Assembly: GCA_947503275.1 (NCBI GenBank)
Contig: CANNCZ010000001.1
Location: 1,426,001 to 1,490,000, forward strand
Source of the DNA: an uncultured Erythrobacter sp.
GTDB lineage: Bacteria > Pseudomonadota > Alphaproteobacteria > Sphingomonadales > Sphingomonadaceae
Direction of reading: 5' to 3'
DNA: 64,000 nt
Both the position numbers and the translations under genes were made by a program. Positions 17,223-26,499 of this stretch are shown in pieces. Within the stretch, counting starts at the first letter, position 1; each line of letters opens with the position of its first letter. Below the pieces are notes generated by a model. That model had not been told where the DNA came from. It did no database searches and saw only the letters and a list, made by a program, of their open reading frames with translations.

Positions 17223-17398
17223 GCATTCCAACGGAAGCCTTGTTCCAGTGTAAACACATGTCTTCGCACTATCATTTTGCCGAATCCCAGACTAACAATG
17301 CGGTCTAGGGGGGCGCAGGCTGTTCGGTCGGCGTTTATTTCGGCAATGCAGGCCCAAATTTGGGCACGGCAGGCAGGGACAGCCAACGAACCGGCACG

Positions 17399-18811
17399 AT
17401 GACGGACGACATTCTGATATCTTATGGCCCTGCCACGGGCGAAGAAGTGTGGCGTGGGAACTATGGCGATGTAGACGCTGCGGTTAGCCGCGCCCGCCGC
17501 GCATGGCCCGCATGGGCTGGTCGCGCGCTCGCCAATCGGATTGAGCTGGCGCGCCGTTTTGCCAATGAAGTGCGCGCCGATACGGATAAAATTTCCGAGC
17601 TGATCGCTAATGAGACCGGCAAACCCATTTGGGAGGCCCGCACCGAAGTCGACGCAGTGATCGCCAAAGTTGATATCTCGGTACAGGCCTACGCCGAACG
17701 CACCGGCAAGAAAAAGCTCGACAGCGCATTGCAAGGTACAGCGGCGGTTCGCCACAAACCACACGGGGTTATGGCGGTGCTTGGCCCTTACAATTTCCCT
17801 GCGCACCTGCCCAATGGCCACATGGTCCCCGCATTGATCGCGGGCAATGTCGTCTTGCTTAAACCATCGGAAAAAGCACCGGGCGTGTCAGAGGCATTGA
17901 TCGAATGCTGGCGCCGCGCGGGCGCACCAGACGATGCAATACAATTGGTGATTGGCGGCCCTGACGAAGGCAAAGCTCTGGTCGCGCATCCGGGCGTCGA
18001 CGGCGTGCTGTTTACCGGTTCCGCGCAAGCAGGCATCGCAATCAACCGCAAACTGGCGGCCAATCCGGGCAAGATCGTCGCACTGGAAATGGGCGGTAAC
18101 AACCCGATTGTCGTGATCGACACGCCCAAGGTGCGCGATGCGGCTGTGCTGATTATTCAAAGCGCTTTTACCACCGCCGGACAACGCTGCACCGCAGCGC
18201 GGCGATTGGTGGTCGTCGACAGCATGTATGATACGTTGATGGCGGAATTGCTGCCCATGGCGAAAAAGCTGATCGTGGGTGAACCCTTTGCCGATCCGCA
18301 ACCGTTCATGGGTCCGGTGATCGACAACGAATCCGCTGAACGCTTGATGGAAAGCTTTCTCACTTTGCTGACCGCAGGTGGCAAAGCGTTGCTGCCCATG
18401 CGCCGCACTGATCCTGATAAGCCCTTCCTCACGCCCGGGATTATCGACACGACCGATATACCAGACCGCCCCGATGTCGAATTGTTCGGCCCCGTTTTGC
18501 AAGTCATCCGTGTGCCCGATTTCGATGCTGGCATTGCAGAAGCGAACAACACACGCTTTGGCCTCTCAGCCTCGCTGATCGGCGGTTCGCCTGATGACTA
18601 TGGGCGGTTCTGGGCGAACATTCGGGCCGGCATTATCAATTGGAATCGCCCGACCAATGGCGCGTCTTCATCGGCTCCGTTTGGGGGGATCGGCCTGTCG
18701 GGCAATCATCGACCCGCCGCCTATTACGCCGCTGATTATTGCGCATACCCAGTTGCCAGCACTGAGATGGATCAACCGCGCGCGAATATCGGGATTGGTC
18801 TGAAAGACTAA
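17399..18811 (+). CDS. astD: N-succinylglutamate 5-semialdehyde dehydrogenase (AstD-like)
   Basis: 470 residues, aldehyde dehydrogenase superfamily: LGPYNFPAHLPNGHMVPALIAGN, the glutamate in LEMGGNNPIV and the catalytic cysteine in FTTAGQRCTAARRL. The combination YNFPAHLPNGH with GQRCTAARR is characteristic of AstD, the fourth step of the arginine succinyltransferase pathway. No other ast gene lies nearby, so the pathway role is by similarity only. The start at 17399 fits the family; an alternative in-frame ATG at 17360 has the better upstream purines. Confidence 0.85.
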   Translation: MTDDILISYGPATGEEVWRGNYGDVDAAVSRARRAWPAWAGRALANRIELARRFANEVRADTDKISELIANETGKPIWEARTEVDAVIAKVDISVQAYAERTGKKKLDSALQGTAAVRHKPHGVMAVLGPYNFPAHLPNGHMVPALIAGNVVLLKPSEKAPGVSEALIECWRRAGAPDDAIQLVIGGPDEGKALVAHPGVDGVLFTGSAQAGIAINRKLAANPGKIVALEMGGNNPIVVIDTPKVRDAAVLIIQSAFTTAGQRCTAARRLVVVDSMYDTLMAELLPMAKKLIVGEPFADPQPFMGPVIDNESAERLMESFLTLLTAGGKALLPMRRTDPDKPFLTPGIIDTTDIPDRPDVELFGPVLQVIRVPDFDAGIAEANNTRFGLSASLIGGSPDDYGRFWANIRAGIINWNRPTNGASSSAPFGGIGLSGNHRPAAYYAADYCAYPVASTEMDQPRANIGIGLKD

Positions 18812-18833
18812 CCATACGGTCGGTCTTCGGCGC

Positions 18834-19553
18834 CTATTTGCGCCAGTGGATCACATCGACAGCTGTCATACCGCCAGTGCCTTCACGCACATGCACCGCC
18901 ATCACCTGATCGCGCCGCTCTGCGCGCAATTGCATCTCTGGTAAATCAAATCGCTCAATCCGGAACCGCGCCCGATCAGCTTTGGTGAAATGGTATTCCA
19001 ACGCATCCTCACGCGACACAGGCGTCAGATAGCGCACAACGCGAATAACGCAGGTGCCCTCATCCACACCCGCCGCTTGACGAACCATCCCATGCGGCAT
19101 GATCGCGGAGGTTGGCGGAAGGCCGGTCGACCATGAGAGCCGTCCGGTGAGGTTTTCGATACAGTCCGTGCGGCTTCCGACCGCCTCAACCATCTCTCCC
19201 GCATTTGTCAGCTCGGCAAGCGATGGGTTACCTTCGCTACCATTGGCGGCAGGCAGGTCAGGAATCGGCCCCTCTTCAAGCAATTCAATCCTTGCCGCAT
19301 CGCGCGCTCTGCCAGCGGCATCGTCGCGCGCGTTAAACGGCGGCAACGGATGGCCATCGCGATAGGCAATCACTGCATTTGCCTCATTGCGCCAGGCAAG
19401 ATCCGGGTCGACCATAAGCGGATCGTTCAATGCTCGCGCCAATAGCGGATCCTGCGCGAGGACCTGCTCTGGCTCAGCGACCGGCTCCTCTGTGCACGCG
19501 GCAAGAGTGAACGCGGTGATGGCGCATAGGAAAAGGGGGATGCGGCGTTGCAT
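18834..19553 (-). CDS. Lipoprotein of unknown function
   Basis: 239 residues with a lipoprotein signal: charged MQRRIP, a hydrophobic core and the lipobox LAAC with Cys at 20. The mature part begins with an acidic linker (TEEPVAEPEQ) and holds two cysteines (TDC and GTC) that could form a disulphide in a C-terminal domain of about 110 residues. No family is recognised. It is convergent with astD and has a free-standing gene position, with a 373-base gap upstream. Confidence 0.75.
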   Translation of the reverse strand: MQRRIPLFLCAITAFTLAACTEEPVAEPEQVLAQDPLLARALNDPLMVDPDLAWRNEANAVIAYRDGHPLPPFNARDDAAGRARDAARIELLEEGPIPDLPAANGSEGNPSLAELTNAGEMVEAVGSRTDCIENLTGRLSWSTGLPPTSAIMPHGMVRQAAGVDEGTCVIRVVRYLTPVSREDALEYHFTKADRARFRIERFDLPEMQLRAERRDQVMAVHVREGTGGMTAVDVIHWRK

Positions 19554-19926
19554 GCGCGCTCTTTTGCCGGATTTTGGTTAATTTTCGCTGTTTTTTGCCA
19601 TGCAAAATCTTGATCGCGCGACGGACCAGAATCGAAAACGCCCCCACGCTCCCCGAAGGGACCATGAGAGCGCTTTCCACGGCTGGTGGGAGCCGCGCCA
19701 AGGCCACCGGGTGGTGGTGACCCAAGTTTGGATCAAAGGACCGTCTAAAGTGGTGTGGGAGGTGACGCCCCTTGACTGTGCGTTCATCTATACATCGTCG
19801 AAAATGAACGGATCGCGAGCATGATGTTGGGGTTTGTTCAGGCTTTTGTCCAGAAACCTTACAATTGCGCGATGCTTGCTGCGCCCTTGCGCCGACTCTT
19901 CGCGCAGCCTAGGGCGCGGTTCTCCC
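19554..19926. other. Intergenic stretch between a lipoprotein gene and rarD
   Basis: 373 bases between divergent genes. It must hold both promoters. A plus-strand frame at 19600-19824 could encode 74 residues (with VVVTQVWIKGPSKVVWEV in its middle), but it has no ribosome site, and the opposite strand is open over the same stretch. Several GC-rich self-complementary segments lie at 19660-19730, so a structured leader or small RNA is also possible. I cannot decide between these. Confidence 0.4.
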
Positions 19927-20850
19927 ATGCAAAATGCGCCCCCTTCACAGTCTGATGAGACACCATCCGGCCTTCCCGCGGCGCTCGGCGCGTACGTCAT
20001 CTGGGGTTTCCTGCCGCTGTATTTGCTGCTGGTGAGCGAGGTTCCACCGTTCGAATTTGTCGGCTGGCGCATCATTTGGACGCTGCCGCTTTGCTTGCTC
20101 ATCATCACGGTCCGGCGGCAAATGCCTGAGTTGAAAGCGCTCCTTGCGAATCCGCGCGCCCTTTTGGCGCTGTTCGCAAGCGCGCTTCTTATCGGCATCA
20201 ACTGGTTCGTCTATGTCTGGGCCATCGCCGAAAATCAGGTCTATGCCGCCAGCCTTGGCTACTATCTCAATCCGCTCTTGAACGTATTGTTGGGCACCGT
20301 TTTGCTGAAAGAGCGGCTGTCCAAATGGCAGTGGATAGCCGTCGCAGTAGCGGCAAGTGCGGTGGCTTTGCTGTCGGTGGGCGCTTTGACCAGCCTTTGG
20401 ATCAGCTTGACGCTCGCATTGAGCTTTTGCCTCTATGGTCTTGTTCGCAAACAAGTTGCTGTCGGGTCATTGCCCGGATTGACCATTGAAAGCGCGATCC
20501 TGTTACTGCCCGCTTGTGGCATTGCGGCATGGTATGCGGCCAGCCCAGAGGGCTCTGCATTCGGCAATGATGCTAAGCTTAGCCTCATCATCATCTTCTC
20601 CGGAGTGGTGACAGCGGTACCGCTTTTGCTGTTTGCGATAGCCGCGCGGCGGATGCCCTATTCGACGCTCGGCTTCATCCAATATCTCGCGCCGACCATT
20701 GTGTTTCTGCTAGGCCTAACCGTGTTTGGTCAGCAGCTGCGCCCAGTGCAATTGGGCAGCTTCATCCTCATCTGGATTGCCATTGCGATCTTCGTCGCCG
20801 ACCTTTGGGCAAAATCACGCCGCGCCAAAGCGGCAGCAACAGCGGTTTAG
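19927..20850 (+). CDS. rarD: RarD-type EamA transporter
   Basis: 307 residues and ten predicted membrane helices in two EamA halves. [13 protein letters not shown] at the start, [21 protein letters not shown] and [17 protein letters not shown] are typical of RarD (named from chloramphenicol sensitivity), a member of the drug/metabolite transporter superfamily. The transported substrate is unknown. The ATG at 19927 places the first helix normally. The stop overlaps that of pyrC on the other strand by four bases. Confidence 0.9.
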   Translation: MQNAPPSQSDETPSGLPAALGAYVIWGFLPLYLLLVSEVPPFEFVGWRIIWTLPLCLLIITVRRQMPELKALLANPRALLALFASALLIGINWFVYVWAIAENQVYAASLGYYLNPLLNVLLGTVLLKERLSKWQWIAVAVAASAVALLSVGALTSLWISLTLALSFCLYGLVRKQVAVGSLPGLTIESAILLLPACGIAAWYAASPEGSAFGNDAKLSLIIIFSGVVTAVPLLLFAIAARRMPYSTLGFIQYLAPTIVFLLGLTVFGQQLRPVQLGSFILIWIAIAIFVADLWAKSRRAKAAATAV

Positions 20851-21884
20851 CCCACAAAGCGCCAATCCAGCGTTTGACCACCATGCCACGGGACGATTTT
20901 GGAGCCTGCAAGATCGAGTTCATCGGGCACGGCGTTACCGGCCCGCTCCAACGTCACGGTCTCGTCATTCACGGGCAGACCGTAAAATGCAGGACCATTG
21001 AGCGAGGCAAAGCCCTCAAAATGCTCCAACGCATCCTCTTCATCAAAGACGGTCAGATAGCTTTCCAGCGCATAGGGCGCACCAAAAATACCCGCACATC
21101 CGCACGCACTCTCTTTATCCCCGCGCAGATGCGGGGCCGAGTCGGTGCCTAAGAAGAACTTTGGAGAACCCGATGTCGCCGCTGCGCGCAGCGCTAATCG
21201 GTGCAGCTCACGTTTGGCCACGGGAAGGCAGTAATTGTGGGGCTGTATCCCACCCACCAACATGGCGTTGCGATTGATATGAAGGTGTTGTGGCGTGATC
21301 GTTGCGGCGACTTGCGGCCCCTCACCCATCACAAAGTCCACCGCATCCTTTGTGGTAATGTGTTCAAACACCACCTTAAGACGCGGAAAATTCGCCACAA
21401 TTGCGCGCATATGGCGATCGATAAACTCTGCCTCTCGGTCGAAGACGTCGATATCCGCATCGGTCACTTCGCCATGAATGCACAGAACAATGCCCTCTGC
21501 CTCCATCCGCTCGAGCACGGGATAGATGCGCTCAACATCGCTGACGCCATGCGCGGAATTGGTGGTGGCATTGGCGGGATAGAGTTTGGCGGCAGTGAAA
21601 ACACCGTCTGCCGCGCCCCGCGCCAGATCATCAGGATCGGTGGTGTCGGTGAGGTAGCATGTCATCAGCGGGGTGAAGTCGACGCCCGCTGGCACGGCGG
21701 CCGAAATTCGCTCCCGATATTCCGCCGCCAGCGCAGCCGTCGTCACCGGGGGGGTCAGGTTCGGCATCACAATTGCGCGTCCGAATTGCCGCGCGGTGTA
21801 GGGCACAACGCCGCGCATGATCTCTCCATCGCGGAAATGCAGGTGCCAATCATCGGGGCGGCGAATTGTGAGCGTGTCAGTCAT
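20847..21884 (-). CDS. pyrC: Dihydroorotase
   Basis: 345 residues, type II dihydroorotase. Zinc ligands DWHLHFRDG, carboxylated lysine in AAKLYP, histidines in CIHGE and [12 protein letters not shown], and aspartate in FLGTDSAPH are all there. PyrC closes carbamoyl aspartate to dihydroorotate in pyrimidine synthesis. The ATG at 21884 is preferred over an in-frame TTG six bases upstream. pyrE, two steps later in the pathway, is in the same window at 39.2 kb but not linked. Confidence 0.95.
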   Translation of the reverse strand: MTDTLTIRRPDDWHLHFRDGEIMRGVVPYTARQFGRAIVMPNLTPPVTTAALAAEYRERISAAVPAGVDFTPLMTCYLTDTTDPDDLARGAADGVFTAAKLYPANATTNSAHGVSDVERIYPVLERMEAEGIVLCIHGEVTDADIDVFDREAEFIDRHMRAIVANFPRLKVVFEHITTKDAVDFVMGEGPQVAATITPQHLHINRNAMLVGGIQPHNYCLPVAKRELHRLALRAAATSGSPKFFLGTDSAPHLRGDKESACGCAGIFGAPYALESYLTVFDEEDALEHFEGFASLNGPAFYGLPVNDETVTLERAGNAVPDELDLAGSKIVPWHGGQTLDWRFVG

Positions 21885-21950
21885 GGGCAAAGCCTTAGTG
21901 CGACGCGAAAAGGCTTTCCAGTCCCGCCGCGCGGCAATAGACGGCTAGCC

Positions 21951-22856
21951 ATGACCACAATCGGATTTCTCGCCTGCGAAACGACTCTGCCCACAGGCGA
22001 AGACAGCACAAAGGTGCGGCGCGACGATGCGTTTGAGCACGATCTGATGATTCGAGCTTTGGAGCCTGCCTTTGCAGCGAAGGGACTGGAGTTGAAAGTC
22101 ATCGATTGGGAGGCCCCGATTGATGAATTTGATGGGGTCGATCTGGTGATGCTCGGCTCTGCATGGAATTATCAGGACCGGGCGGATGCCTTTCTGGCTA
22201 AGCTTGATTCGCTGGCCGCAAGCGGGGTCATGGTCTGCAACTCGCCAGAGGTCGTGCGCTGGAACATCGCAAAAACCTATCTGCGCGAATTGAAGGAAAA
22301 AGGCGCAGCGACAATCCCTACTTTATGGCGAGAGGACGTGACGGCAAAGGGCGTAATCGAGGCTCTCGACGTGTTTGAATGCGACCGGGTGGTGGTAAAA
22401 CGCCAAGTCGGCGCGGGCGCAGAGGGTCAAGAATTGATCGCGCGAAACACTTTGCCGGGCGCCGATTGGAGCTTTGGCCAACCCGCCATGATCCAACCCT
22501 TCCTGCCCGCAATCGCGCAAGAGGGCGAGCTGAGCTTCATCTTCATCGATGGCGAATTCAGCCACGCTTTGCGCAAATGCGCGGCTAAGGGCGAATACCG
22601 CATCCAGTCACTCTATGGCGGCACGGAGGAAAATCACGCGCCTTCTCACGAAGAAGCCAAAGCGGCACGCGCGATCATCACCGCCCTGCCCTTTGACCCG
22701 CCACTTTATGCCCGCATCGATATGCTGCGGATGGAGGACGGCGCATTGGCGGTTATGGAAGCGGAGATGATCGAACCCTATCTCTATCCCGTGCAAGGGC
22801 CGGAATTGGGCGAGCGTTTAGCCGTGGCGATAACGAAGAGAGTGTCTGCAAAATGA
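21951..22856 (+). CDS. ATP-grasp domain protein
   Basis: 301 residues from ATG 21951 (MTTIGFLACETTLPTGEDST). An N-terminal pre-ATP-grasp part has DLVMLGSAWNYQDR and is followed by NSPEVVRWNIAKTYLRELKEKG. An ATP-grasp core has DRVVVKRQVGAGAEG (phosphate-binding lysine), IQPFLPAIAQEGELSFIFIDGEFSHAL and RIDML with VMEAEMIEP (metal-binding Glu). Such enzymes ligate a carboxylate to an amine, as in the DcsG-like branch. The substrate is unknown. It is coupled by ATGA overlap to the ygfZ-type gene. Confidence 0.82.
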   Translation: MTTIGFLACETTLPTGEDSTKVRRDDAFEHDLMIRALEPAFAAKGLELKVIDWEAPIDEFDGVDLVMLGSAWNYQDRADAFLAKLDSLAASGVMVCNSPEVVRWNIAKTYLRELKEKGAATIPTLWREDVTAKGVIEALDVFECDRVVVKRQVGAGAEGQELIARNTLPGADWSFGQPAMIQPFLPAIAQEGELSFIFIDGEFSHALRKCAAKGEYRIQSLYGGTEENHAPSHEEAKAARAIITALPFDPPLYARIDMLRMEDGALAVMEAEMIEPYLYPVQGPELGERLAVAITKRVSAK

Positions 22857-23584
22857 CTGCGATGATCCTGAAATCTCGTGCGATCATTCGCATGTCCCCC
22901 GCCGAAGTGGGCGAGAATGTGCGCGAGTTCTTACAGGGACTGGTTACCAATGATGTGTCCGGCGATCTGCCAGTCTATGCCGCGCTGCTCTCTGCCCAAG
23001 GCAAGGCCATGTTCGACTTTTTCGTATGGGAAGGTGCCGATGGCGGAGTGTTGATCGATTGTGAGGGAAACGGCGCGGATGATCTGGTCAAGCGGCTGTC
23101 ACTCTATCGCCTGCGCCGCAAGATCGACATCGCGCGCGAACCGGCACTTGGCACCTATTGGAGCACCGACGCGTTCGAGGGTTCCTCACCAGACCCACGC
23201 CTGCCATCACTCGGCAACCGCATGGTCGGACCTATTGGAAACGCGCCATCAGCGGATGCAGACTACCTCGCACACCGACTCGCGAAAGGCGTAGCAGAGG
23301 GCCGCGCAGAACTGGGCGATATCCTGTGGTTGGAGACCAATGCGATTGAACTTCACGGCGTAAGCTTCGAAAAAGGCTGCTATATAGGCCAAGAAAACAC
23401 GGCGCGGATGAATTGGCGGCAAAAGGTCAATCGGCGCTTGGTTGTCGTGCCGCTGGACGCATCTCAGGAAAAGCGCCGCAAGATCGCCTATCCCGACCTC
23501 GGCCTTGCCATCGACCATTTGCGTGTCGCCGATCTGGACTCAGCCAGCCTGCCCGAATGGCAAAGCGCCAGTATCACCGACTAG
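22853..23584 (+). CDS. ygfZ: YgfZ/GcvT-fold iron-sulphur cluster assembly protein
   Basis: 243 residues. An aminomethyltransferase-like fold (REFLQGLVTNDVSG, AALLSAQGKAMFDFFVW) carries the diagnostic motif KGCYIGQEN around residue 178, whose cysteine is essential in YgfZ/IbaG57-type proteins. The family uses folate to help build 4Fe-4S clusters in enzymes. It starts inside the end of the ATP-grasp gene (four-base overlap) and ends in a four-base convergent overlap with the TetR gene. Confidence 0.88.
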   Translation: MTAMILKSRAIIRMSPAEVGENVREFLQGLVTNDVSGDLPVYAALLSAQGKAMFDFFVWEGADGGVLIDCEGNGADDLVKRLSLYRLRRKIDIAREPALGTYWSTDAFEGSSPDPRLPSLGNRMVGPIGNAPSADADYLAHRLAKGVAEGRAELGDILWLETNAIELHGVSFEKGCYIGQENTARMNWRQKVNRRLVVVPLDASQEKRRKIAYPDLGLAIDHLRVADLDSASLPEWQSASITD

Positions 23585-24177
23585 GTTTGATAATGCGCGG
23601 CCATTGAGGCTTCGAGGTTTGCCGCTGCCCGATCCCGCGCAGTATCGCGCGGTAAGTTGAGAGACTTAGCCAGAGCAGCCCCAATCAACGCATCGCCCAG
23701 CGCGAGCAGCACTAGGCTGAGCGTGTCTTTGTGCACATGCATTTCATCGCCGTGCATCTCTGCCTCGCCAGGCGCAATCTCATCGACCAATTCGTGGATG
23801 GTCGAAATTATCGGATTAAGCGCATCCTCATTGCCCGTCAGCAGCATCCAACTGGTCAGAGCGCCCGCTCCTTCGCGGTCAAATGCATCAAAAGCCAGAT
23901 CCACCACTTCGCGTGCAGAACCCAGGCCTGCGCGGCTGGCATGGACTGCCTCGATAATCGTCTCGCAAACCGTCCGCGCCAGATGTTCAGCGAGTGCCTT
24001 TTGCAGGCCAGATGCCGAGCCAAAATGGTGCAGCAGATTGGCGTGCGTGCGCCCAATCCGCCCAGCCACCGCTTTCAAAGTGACCGATTGCGGACCTGTT
24101 TCGATAAGCAATGCACGAGCAGCCTCAAGGGCCGATTTGCGCGATTCTTCGGGGCTTAGACGTTTGCGAGCTGTCAT
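23581..24177 (-). CDS. TetR/AcrR-family regulator
   Basis: 198 residues. N-terminal helix-turn-helix: ALEAARALLIETGPQSVTLKAVAGRIGRTHANLLHHFGSA; the rest is the helical ligand and dimer domain. The DNA-binding part is typical, with a slightly unusual recognition helix (THANLLHHFGS). The gene follows a GNAT gene on the same strand after 33 bases, so the pair may be cotranscribed. The ligand and target are not visible. Confidence 0.87.
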   Translation of the reverse strand: MTARKRLSPEESRKSALEAARALLIETGPQSVTLKAVAGRIGRTHANLLHHFGSASGLQKALAEHLARTVCETIIEAVHASRAGLGSAREVVDLAFDAFDREGAGALTSWMLLTGNEDALNPIISTIHELVDEIAPGEAEMHGDEMHVHKDTLSLVLLALGDALIGAALAKSLNLPRDTARDRAAANLEASMAAHYQT

Positions 24178-24210
24178 CAGCAATACGGTTAGGCGAGTTG
24201 GTACGCACGC

Positions 24211-24747
24211 TCAAGCCGCGCGCTGCACCGGGCTCACATCTTCCACCAGTTCCATCTCGAATTCGTTCGCGAGCGCCGCTTCACCACGCCCCAGCGAATG
24301 CTGCATCCGCTGCGTTCCGGTCGAGACAAAGCCGATCTTGCGCAAAACCGCGCCTGATGCGGGATTATCGACAAAATGCGCCGCCGTGATCCGCCGAAAG
24401 CCAAGTGTGCGTGCCATCGCAACCACAGCGCGCCCCGCTTCGGTGGCATAACCTCGCCCCCAGTATGGCCGCGCAATCCAATAGCCGACCTCACCATCGC
24501 TCTGGTCAGAGGCGTCCAGTCCAATCGTGCCAACAACAGCGCAGGTCTCAGGACAGGTGATCAGGAAACGCGGATGCATGGCAGGGATTGATCGGCTCGC
24601 GAACTGGCGCGCATCGGCATCGGTATAAGGATGCGGGGCGCTAGCCAGATTGCGCAGCACTTCAAGATCGGCAATCCCGGCTTTGATACCTTGCCAATCT
24701 TCGGGCCATATGGGCCGGAGCAGCAATCTTTCGCTTCTGTGAAACAC
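24211..24747 (-). CDS. GNAT acetyltransferase (RimJ/RimL-like)
   Basis: 178 residues. ERLLLRPIWPEDW at the start, GEVGYWIARPYWGRGYATEAGRAVVAMA (acetyl-CoA site with R-G-x-G-Y-A) and NPASGAVLRKIGF at the end are the classic RimJ/RimL-type pattern. These enzymes acetylate the N-terminus of proteins or small amines. The TetR gene follows. A C-terminal extension after about residue 150 is not part of the fold. Confidence 0.88.
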   Translation of the reverse strand: MFHRSERLLLRPIWPEDWQGIKAGIADLEVLRNLASAPHPYTDADARQFASRSIPAMHPRFLITCPETCAVVGTIGLDASDQSDGEVGYWIARPYWGRGYATEAGRAVVAMARTLGFRRITAAHFVDNPASGAVLRKIGFVSTGTQRMQHSLGRGEAALANEFEMELVEDVSPVQRAA

Positions 24748-24855
24748 GTCTCTCTCCCTTCCTTACCACATTGCCGGACCTCACCGCAGGACTTACCCGC
24801 CGCAAGTGACAGTGTGACGACCCAGTGTCCGCGTGGACATCCGGATCAATACTCA

Positions 24856-24918
24856 AGGGAGAAACGAGAAGAGGGAGACAGCTCCCCCGGTTTAATCCGG
24901 GGTGGCCCTTCTCCCTCT
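24856..24918 (-). terminator. Terminator of the rplU-rpmA operon
   Basis: A nested hairpin 67 bases past the rpmA stop: the outer stem is AGAGGGAGA (24870-24878) with TCTCCCTCT (24910-24918), and the inner stem is CCCCGG with CCGGGG around the loop TTTAAT (24891-24896). On the minus strand a T-rich tract (TCTCGTTTCTCCC) follows. Position and structure suit factor-independent termination. Confidence 0.7.
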
Positions 24919-24984
24919 ACGCTGCCGGTATGTTGACCCGGCTAGGACCGCCCCGATGGACGATCCTTTTATTGAAACGTCCAG

Positions 24985-25254
24985 TTATTCTGCCGCTAGC
25001 GCGATCGTATCAACCGATACGTATTTGCGACCAAGCTTGCCTTTGTGGAATCGGACCACGCCTTCTTCGAGTGCGAAGAGGGTATGATCCTTGCCCATGC
25101 CGACATTGGTGCCCGGATAGAATTTGGTGCCGCGCTGACGCACGAGAATGTTGCCGCCGATCACGCCCTGACCGCCGAATTTCTTCACACCAAGGCGGCG
25201 ACCGACTGAGTCGCGACCGTTACGCGATGAACCGCCTGCTTTTTTATGTGCCAT
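24985..25254 (-). CDS. rpmA: 50S ribosomal protein L27
   Basis: 89 residues beginning [16 protein letters not shown], with [26 protein letters not shown] and [13 protein letters not shown]: complete and typical. L27 sits near the peptidyl transferase centre of the 50S subunit. The N-terminus starts with MAHKK, so no leader peptide needs to be removed. It follows rplU after 12 bases in the standard order. Confidence 0.97.
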   Translation of the reverse strand: MAHKKAGGSSRNGRDSVGRRLGVKKFGGQGVIGGNILVRQRGTKFYPGTNVGMGKDHTLFALEEGVVRFHKGKLGRKYVSVDTIALAAE

Positions 25255-25266
25255 GGGTCCTGATCC

Positions 25267-25782
25267 TTACTTGCTGTCGTCAGCTTTGGGCGCGGCTTTC
25301 TTAGCCGGTGCCTTTTTCGCTGGAGCTTTTTTCGCAGCAGGCTTTTTCGCCGCCGCTTCGGTTTTCGGTGCCGCAGCCTTCTTGGCCGGAGCCTTTTTAG
25401 CTGGTGCTGCCTTTGTTTCCGTCTCTGCCTTTGGCGCAGCTTCCTTTTTGGGAGCAGCTGCCTTCTTTGCAGGGGCCTTCTTGCCTTCGCCCACATCGGT
25501 GATGCGCAGCAAAGTCATTTGCTGACGGTGGCCAGCCTTGCGACGATAGTTGTGACGGCGACGTTTTTTGAAAACGATCACCTTCTCGCTTTTCGCCTGA
25601 GCGATAATCTCAGCCGATACGGTGACCTTAGCGGCGTCAGCGATAGAATCGCCCTCACCGGCCAAAAGGACATCGCCCAGCGTGACGGTATCACCCGCTT
25701 CACCAGCGAGCTTCTCAACAGAAATTTTGTCTCCGGCGGCAACCCGATATTGCTTGCCGCCTGTGCGCACTATCGCGAACAT
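25267..25782 (-). CDS. rplU: 50S ribosomal protein L21 with Ala/Lys/Pro-rich tail
   Basis: 171 residues. The first 102 or so are ordinary L21 ([43 protein letters not shown]), a 23S rRNA-binding protein of the large subunit. The last 70 residues are low complexity, built from repeats such as [15 protein letters not shown], with a few glutamates. Histone H1-like tails of this type occur on L21 of some Sphingomonadales and related groups. The extension nearly doubles the protein. Upstream lies a good promoter at about 25.9 kb and a leader of about 100 bases. Confidence 0.95.
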   Translation of the reverse strand: MFAIVRTGGKQYRVAAGDKISVEKLAGEAGDTVTLGDVLLAGEGDSIADAAKVTVSAEIIAQAKSEKVIVFKKRRRHNYRRKAGHRQQMTLLRITDVGEGKKAPAKKAAAPKKEAAPKAETETKAAPAKKAPAKKAAAPKTEAAAKKPAAKKAPAKKAPAKKAAPKADDSK

Positions 25783-25888
25783 GGCTTAATACTCTCAATC
25801 TTGTGCTGTGCCCGATCCAAAGCAAACAAGTTGCACCGGTCGAACGGCAGTTCGGCGCCGCGAGTTTGCAGCGTCGGAAAGAAGGGAG

Positions 25889-25917
25889 CCGTTAAGGGGA
25901 ATGCTGCGCCAAGTCAA
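25889..25917 (-). promoter_or_regulatory. Promoter of rplU-rpmA
   Basis: On the minus strand, TTGACT (25917-25912) and TAACGG (25894-25889) are spaced by 17 bases, about 107 bases before the rplU start. TTGAC is the strong -35 seen at ribosomal promoters of alphaproteobacteria; the -10 is weaker. No other gene lies in between. Confidence 0.55.
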
Positions 25918-25998
25918 CGCTGGTCTTCGCACAAATTGGCCAATTGCGATCAACTGGCCGCTTTCTCGATCATCCTTGTGATGATAACGCAGAGCGCA

Positions 25999-26499
25999 AT
26001 GATATTGAAGACACCGCGAAACCTTTGCCTTTGTGCCCTTTCCAGCGCCCTTATCACAGGGTGTGCGGGGAGCAGCGATCTCTATCCCTCGCTCGCCGTG
26101 CGTGATGCGGAGCGCGCTAGCGGGCAAAACGGGCCCGTTAGCCCTGCGCCGCCGTCTCCGATTACAGTGGCGGACCGCACCCGCATCGGTGATTTGCTCG
26201 AGCAAGCGCGCCTTTCGCATCAGGCTTTCGAGGCGGCACAACCCCGCGCAACACAGCTTGCGAGAGCCGCAGGGGGAATCGAAAGCGACAGCCGAGCGCG
26301 CGCTTTGGTAGCGATAGCCGGACTCAGTACATTGCGCGGTCAAACCACGATTGCCCTAGCGAGCCTCGACCAATTGTCAGCGCAGGCCGCATCTCAATTC
26401 ACAATGACCGAGGAAATTGACCGCGCTCAATCACAGGTCGAAGCGATGGTCAGAGCGCAGGATAATGCTCTGACATCGATTGAGGCGGCTTTGCGGTGA
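25999..26499 (+). CDS. Small lipoprotein coupled to the Fnr-type regulator
   Basis: 166 residues with a lipoprotein signal (LCLCALSSALITGC, Cys at about 22), then a Pro/Ser-rich linker (NGPVSPAPPSPI) and a helical region of about 110 residues rich in Ala, Arg and Gln. No family is recognised. An in-frame ATG at 25981 would add six residues. It ends in an overlap with the GTG start of the downstream regulator gene, so the two are translationally coupled. Confidence 0.7.
   Translation: MILKTPRNLCLCALSSALITGCAGSSDLYPSLAVRDAERASGQNGPVSPAPPSPITVADRTRIGDLLEQARLSHQAFEAAQPRATQLARAAGGIESDSRARALVAIAGLSTLRGQTTIALASLDQLSAQAASQFTMTEEIDRAQSQVEAMVRAQDNALTSIEAALR

Noticed and set aside
21201..21950. Upstream extension of the ATP-grasp frame
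   Set aside because: It is antisense to pyrC and the ATP-grasp family starts at 21951.
25931..25952. Possible Fnr box near the Fnr-type operon
   Set aside because: The half sites TTG and ATCAA are not separated by the required four bases.
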